54,554 bases of DNA, taken from positions 1 to 54,554 of the forward strand of contig NZ_CAJTUX010000012.1 of NCBI RefSeq assembly GCF_910579365.1, read 5' to 3'. A model generated the notes under the pieces. That model was not told where the DNA came from and searched no databases. It saw nothing but the letters and a program-made list of their open reading frames with translations. A program made the translations under genes and the position numbers. Shown here one piece after another: positions 51,640-54,554 of the stretch. Numbering within the stretch: position 1 is the first letter of the stretch; each line of letters starts with the position of its first letter. Origin of the DNA: an uncultured Oscillibacter sp. (lineage in GTDB: Bacteria; Bacillota; Clostridia; Oscillospirales; Oscillospiraceae).

Positions 51640-51720
51640 AATATACCACTTTTTCATCGCCATGTCATCGGCGCCGACCTTGCCAATTTTCCTGCCATTT
51701 CTCTGCCATAAAACCTGCCA
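51640..51720 (-). promoter_or_regulatory. Phased-repeat promoter P1 of the pilin-like operon
   Basis: On minus: -35 ATGACA (51668-51663), 17-bp spacer, -10 TATATT (51645-51640). After a 12-bp gap, plus-strand TGCCA blocks start at 51681, 51693, 51704 and 51716 (11-12-bp period, one helical turn each), that is TGGCA on the transcribed strand. Confidence 0.8.
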
Positions 51721-51729
51721 TACCGTCAT

Positions 51730-52038
51730 TCATTCCATGCCGAATATATGGTACATATAGTTTTTTCTGGCATCTGCCAGGTGATAGATCAAAACAAGGC
51801 CATCTTCAATCTTGTAAACACAGACGTACTGGTTGATAAACAACGCCCGAAACCCATACTTCCCCATCAAGGTATCTTTTCTAAGGACGCCCAGCTCCGG
51901 GAAGGACTCCAACTTTCCAACTGCGTCTAAAATCTGATCCGCAAATTTTCTGGCGTATTTCCCGCCCACTTGGGTCTGGTAATAGGTCAGAAAATCCCGA
52001 AATTCGCACTGTGCCTCATAAAGCCACTCAATTTTCAT
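51730..52038 (-). CDS. RelE/ParE-family toxin
   Basis: 102 residues: MKIEWLYEAQCEFRDFLTYYQTQVG, FADQILDAVGKLESFPELGVLRKD (in part), then FINQYVCVYKIEDGLVLIYHLADARKNY is the RelE/ParE fold from start to end, so it looks active. Its start overlaps the antitoxin end by 11 bp. Provides addiction to the element. Confidence 0.9.
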   Translation of the reverse strand: MKIEWLYEAQCEFRDFLTYYQTQVGGKYARKFADQILDAVGKLESFPELGVLRKDTLMGKYGFRALFINQYVCVYKIEDGLVLIYHLADARKNYMYHIFGME

Positions 52039-52294
52039 TCAGCAGCTCCCCGGCGGTCTGCCGCATATCCTCCATCGTAAAGGTCTGGGCCCCTGCGAGA
52101 CGGCTGCGTTCCCTGTGAAGAAGCTCCGTCAAAAGGTTCAGCTCCGCCTCCCGCTTCTCCCAAAGCTCCAGGGGCAGAAAAACCATTTCCCCCTCTCCAT
52201 TGCGGGTCAGATAGATCGGCTCCTGTCGCTCTTTGGATAGCTGCACCATTTTATCGTAGTCGTTGCGGAGCGCTGTGGCAGATTTGATCATCAT
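52028..52294 (-). CDS. Phd/YefM-family antitoxin
   Basis: 88 residues; GAGGTGATGATTCT precedes ATG 52294. SATALRNDYDKMVQLSKERQEPIYLTRNGEGEMVFLPLE (in parts) is the Phd/YefM DNA-binding domain; the Glu-rich C-terminus neutralises the toxin. Autoregulates the pair. Confidence 0.9.
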   Translation of the reverse strand: MMIKSATALRNDYDKMVQLSKERQEPIYLTRNGEGEMVFLPLELWEKREAELNLLTELLHRERSRLAGAQTFTMEDMRQTAGELLNEN

Positions 52295-52328
52295 AGAATC
52301 ATCACCTCGATATATTTATTCTTACTGA

Positions 52329-52357
52329 ATTATAGCAGAATTATTACCTTGCGTCAA
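52329..52357 (-). promoter_or_regulatory. Promoter of the RelE/YefM-type locus
   Basis: On minus: TTGACG (52357-52352), 17-bp spacer, TATAAT (52334-52329), 35 bp before the antitoxin start. Confidence 0.85.
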
Positions 52358-52442
52358 TGGACTGCTGAAATATCCTGTTTGTTGACATACGGCATGGAAT
52401 CCAGTAAAGTGATAACCAGTCTGAAACACTGAGGTGACGCCT

Positions 52443-53165
52443 ATGGCAAACGAGCACGGCGAATGGATCATGCGGGGTCTGGACTGGGATGACCCGACCC
52501 GTATCCGTTCCTGGGAGGACTTGCTGGACTGGATTGACGAAATCGGCTTCCTCCCGCTGTTCAAAAATGAAATCGCTGGCTTCTCCGTGGAGGAACATAC
52601 CTCCAGTCTCTCCTGGTGGACCGGCGATCCGGCCCGGGACCCCTGGGAGTGGCGGGAGCTGATGGCCCGCAGTGGCCGGGCGGCCTATGGCAAGTTCTTC
52701 AGCCGGAAGGCGGGGTTTGTCTCCAAAGCCTGGTTCCCTCTCTTTGCCAACTGCCGCCGGGACGGGTATGATTTTGACAGCCGGTGGGATGAGGGGCTGG
52801 CCAATATCAGAGCCAAGAAGATTATGGACCAGTTTGCGGAAAGCCCGGAGCTGTTCTCCTTCCAGCTCAAGCAGCAGGCGGGATTTGGCAAGGGAGGGGA
52901 GAAAAATTTTGACGGCGTGGTAACGGATCTTCAGATGCAGAGCTATCTGATCACCCGGGATTTCCGCCGGAGGCTCAACAAGAAGGGCGTGCCCTACGGC
53001 TGGGCCATCGCCGTCTACTCCACCCCGGAGGCTTTGTGGGGCTATGACCATGCTGCGTCGGCCTACAGCCTGGACCCGGCGGTATCCAGGGACAAAATCC
53101 GGGCGCAGGTGAAGAAGAATTTTCCCGGTGCGCAGGATTTGGAGATGGATGTGGTATTGGGGTAA
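52443..53165 (+). CDS. AlkZ-related-type protein of unknown function
   Basis: 240 residues, plus strand, from ATG 52443 after GAGGTGACGCCT. RSWEDLLDWIDEIGFLPLFKNEIAGFSVEEHT and KAWFPLFANCRRDGYDFD (in parts) resemble proteins annotated as AlkZ-related, a winged-helix relative of DNA glycosylases. It is a single-gene unit with its own terminator, facing away from the TA locus. A role in DNA damage or host defence is possible but not shown by any catalytic motif I can name. Confidence 0.6.
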   Translation: MANEHGEWIMRGLDWDDPTRIRSWEDLLDWIDEIGFLPLFKNEIAGFSVEEHTSSLSWWTGDPARDPWEWRELMARSGRAAYGKFFSRKAGFVSKAWFPLFANCRRDGYDFDSRWDEGLANIRAKKIMDQFAESPELFSFQLKQQAGFGKGGEKNFDGVVTDLQMQSYLITRDFRRRLNKKGVPYGWAIAVYSTPEALWGYDHAASAYSLDPAVSRDKIRAQVKKNFPGAQDLEMDVVLG

Positions 53166-53167
53166 AT

Positions 53168-53201
53168 GCAGGCGCGGAACTGTTTCTGGTTCCGCGCCTG
53201 C
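53168..53201 (+). terminator. Terminator after the AlkZ-related gene
   Basis: A perfect 13-bp GC-rich stem (53168-53180 with 53189-53201), followed by TGCTTTGTT. T-run is poor but the stem is strong. Confidence 0.7.
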
Positions 53202-53209
53202 TGCTTTGT

Positions 53210-53839
53210 TCAGGTGCCCTCCAGCAGCGTCAGGACCTCCAGCCAGGCGTCCAGGCAGCCCGCTGGGGCGGTCCAGAGGCGGATGGACAGGATGTTGACA
53301 GCCTGCTGGCGGAGCCGGTAATAGTGCCGGTCCGAGAGGTTCAGGCGGTACAGGATATTTGCGTGGGTGAGCTTGTCCGGCGTGATGAAGGTCTGATAAA
53401 TCACACTGTACATCTGCTCCCCGTTCCCCGGCTTCTGCCGCAGGACCGTTAGGGCGTCGTTTACCCGGTCCAGCAGAAGCCGGGACTTTTTGATGCTCAG
53501 CATCTTGTGCTCCAGCTTCGCATCCTCCAGGGCCAGCCAGAGATCCACCACGCCCAGCAGCCGGTCCAGATCCTCCAGCGGCGTGTTCAGCTCCTCCGCC
53601 ACCCGTTCCGGGAAGCATTCCAGCGCCCAGACGATATCCCGGTAGCTCTTGAGCATGAGCTGGGTGTTGTGGTACATGTTCTTCCGCAGAGCCTGCTCCA
53701 TCCGGCGGCGCTTTTCGTCTGGAATCTCCGGGTTTTCCACAATGCCCCTGCGCTCCAGGAGAGACAGCATTTCCTCCGCCTTCGGAGACGGCCCGTGCTC
53801 CGGGGGCTTACCACAAGGGAATTCCTTGGTATGTTCCAT
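53210..53839 (-). CDS. ArpU/sigma-like transcription regulator candidate
   Basis: 209 residues from ATG 53839 (GGAGG eight bases before). Helical throughout; the last third (QMYSVIYQTFITPDKLTHANILYRLNLSDRHYYRLRQQAVNIL, in parts) has the region-4-like HTH of ArpU/RinA phage late regulators. It could drive element 2 transfer genes and is one candidate for recognising the phased repeats, by position only. Overlaps the end of the gene at 53808. Confidence 0.55.
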   Translation of the reverse strand: MEHTKEFPCGKPPEHGPSPKAEEMLSLLERRGIVENPEIPDEKRRRMEQALRKNMYHNTQLMLKSYRDIVWALECFPERVAEELNTPLEDLDRLLGVVDLWLALEDAKLEHKMLSIKKSRLLLDRVNDALTVLRQKPGNGEQMYSVIYQTFITPDKLTHANILYRLNLSDRHYYRLRQQAVNILSIRLWTAPAGCLDAWLEVLTLLEGT

Positions 53840-54554
53840 ATTCGAGTCCTCCAAAATTCTGGCCGGGTCCGGCTCTGGACGCAGAACCCGGAAAAAATTT
53901 TTTCGCGCACGCCCCTATATAACCTACCTGGCAGTCCTTATGCAAGTGGTTACAATTCCTACACAGAGAAAAATACGTGCGCGTATTATTATGGTCCCAG
54001 GGTGCAACACGGTTTTGGACTGCCTCTTCCGTGCTTTTGCGCTGTGTTATGATATACCGGCTGCACCAAGCCACCAGCCTGCCGAGCCGCTTATGGCCGG
54101 GAACGCCTTTTCCATACGTTTTTTCACCCAGTATGCGTATTTCTTTCAAAATGCGTTCGACCTCTGCCTGCTCCGGCAGCGTGACGGCGGACCCTGTTGG
54201 GTAGGCGGCGTTGAAGACCAGGCAGCCAAAGGAACCCGGCAGCTTATACAGCGGGAAGGCATCCGCGTGTTTTCTGAAAAAGCGCCAAACCTTTGTCTTC
54301 TCCCAGCCCCAACGCTGGCCCAGGGCCTCAAGGGTAAGAACGGCGCCCAGCTTTCCGAACTGAACCGCTGGCGCCATATGAGAAAACGCATTGCCGGGCT
54401 CCTGGTATACCGTGTGGCACCAGAGATCCAGCCATGCGTCCGACTCATCAAATTTGTAGTGCGCCTCCGCGAGACGCTGGGTGATGTTTCTGGGCAGGCA
54501 CAGGAAGCCATTTGCCGTTTCTCTGCTTACATAAAACCCTTTTGTTTCTTCCTG
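53808..54554 (-). CDS. Winged-helix protein, replication-like (5' end outside window)
   Basis: The frame is open to the right edge; 248 residues are visible. KGFYVSRETANGFLCLPRNITQRL, FSHMAPAVQFGKLGAVLTLEALGQRWGWEKTKVWRFFRKH (in parts) and a later CRNCNHLHKDC Cys motif suggest a winged-helix DNA-binding protein, perhaps a replisome organiser or initiator. It is upstream of the ArpU-like gene with a 32-bp overlap. The true start lies beyond the window, so length is unknown. Confidence 0.55.
   Translation of the reverse strand, partial: QEETKGFYVSRETANGFLCLPRNITQRLAEAHYKFDESDAWLDLWCHTVYQEPGNAFSHMAPAVQFGKLGAVLTLEALGQRWGWEKTKVWRFFRKHADAFPLYKLPGSFGCLVFNAAYPTGSAVTLPEQAEVERILKEIRILGEKTYGKGVPGHKRLGRLVAWCSRYIITQRKSTEEAVQNRVAPWDHNNTRTYFSLCRNCNHLHKDCQVGYIGACAKKFFPGSASRAGPGQNFGGLEYGTYQGIPLW

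Larger units (their letters stand above)
20631..54554. mobile_element. Element 2: integrative conjugative element, left part
   Basis: It starts at the second tRNA-fMet att copy with an integrase reading toward it, and continues to the window edge in a mostly minus-strand gene train of DNA-processing, partition and unknown conjugation-associated genes. No second boundary repeat is present in the window. It holds the nrf cargo at about 36.6-43.4 kb. Confidence 0.75.

Overview
The window reads as a high-GC Clostridia chromosome, most likely a gut Oscillospiraceae relative of Flavonifractor or Lawsonibacter. This is inferred from GGAGG-type ribosome sites, frequent TTG/GTG starts, a Clostridia-type mgl operon and many Clostridia mobile-element families; there is no rRNA to place it. 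Positions 1-5383 are ordinary chromosome. They hold a truncated response regulator, the sugar ABC operon mglB-mglA-mglC (minus strand, with a terminator between mglB and mglA), an HPr-fold protein without the active-site His, a 48-residue peptide gene, and a tRNA-Leu/tRNA-fMet pair.

The tRNA-fMet gene is an integration site. Its last 46 bases (5338-5383) recur exactly at 20585-20630. Between the copies lies element 1 (about 15.2 kb): a tyrosine integrase beside the tRNA, decayed relics of a related element plus an IS3 fragment, a MobP-like relaxase fused to Sel1 repeats with its ribbon-helix-helix partner, a Rep-like winged-helix protein and an AlpA-like protein. Its cargo is a complete beta-glucoside PTS locus (HPr, GH1 6-phospho-beta-glucosidase, IIA, IIC, IIB and a divergent PRD regulator). 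Paired 7-bp repeats sit just inside both ends, as expected for integrase arm sites.

Element 2 starts at the second 46-bp copy with its own integrase and runs past the right edge (20631-54554). It looks like the accessory and DNA-processing part of an integrative conjugative element: ParM-like partition, primase, RecD-like helicase, AAA+ ATPase, SSB, NAD-dependent ligase, toxin-antitoxin loci, an ADP-ribosyltransferase-HD fusion, a methylase-like protein and a VirB2-like small membrane protein. No VirB4, VirD4 or relaxase for element 2 is in view. Four conjugation-module genes within 25.7-32.4 kb each carry one lesion: a +1 frameshift at CTTTGAC, a second +1 frameshift, an in-frame TAG and a 16-bp tandem duplication. 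Element 2 may be decaying, may use recoding, or the assembly may hold errors.

Inside element 2 (about 36.6-43.4 kb) lies a respiratory nitrite-ammonification cargo: two NrfA paralogues, one fused to a flavinylation-type FMN-binding domain, plus ResB/CcsA cytochrome c assembly, a YgbA-like protein, a DUF1622-like membrane protein and a Crp/Fnr regulator. It is flanked by diverged copies of one element 2 gene end and its promoter.

Two regulatory patterns stand out. Three promoters (near 36.3, 43.8 and 51.7 kb) share one layout: -35 ATGACA, a 17-bp spacer, a good -10, then 12 bp upstream of the -35 the first of two to four TGGCA motifs repeating every 11-12 bp. Separately, ssb and ligA each have a strong promoter followed by the identical 13-mer CCGTGTTACAAAG running into a terminator-like hairpin before the gene. 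These are the best candidates here for an undescribed regulatory system.
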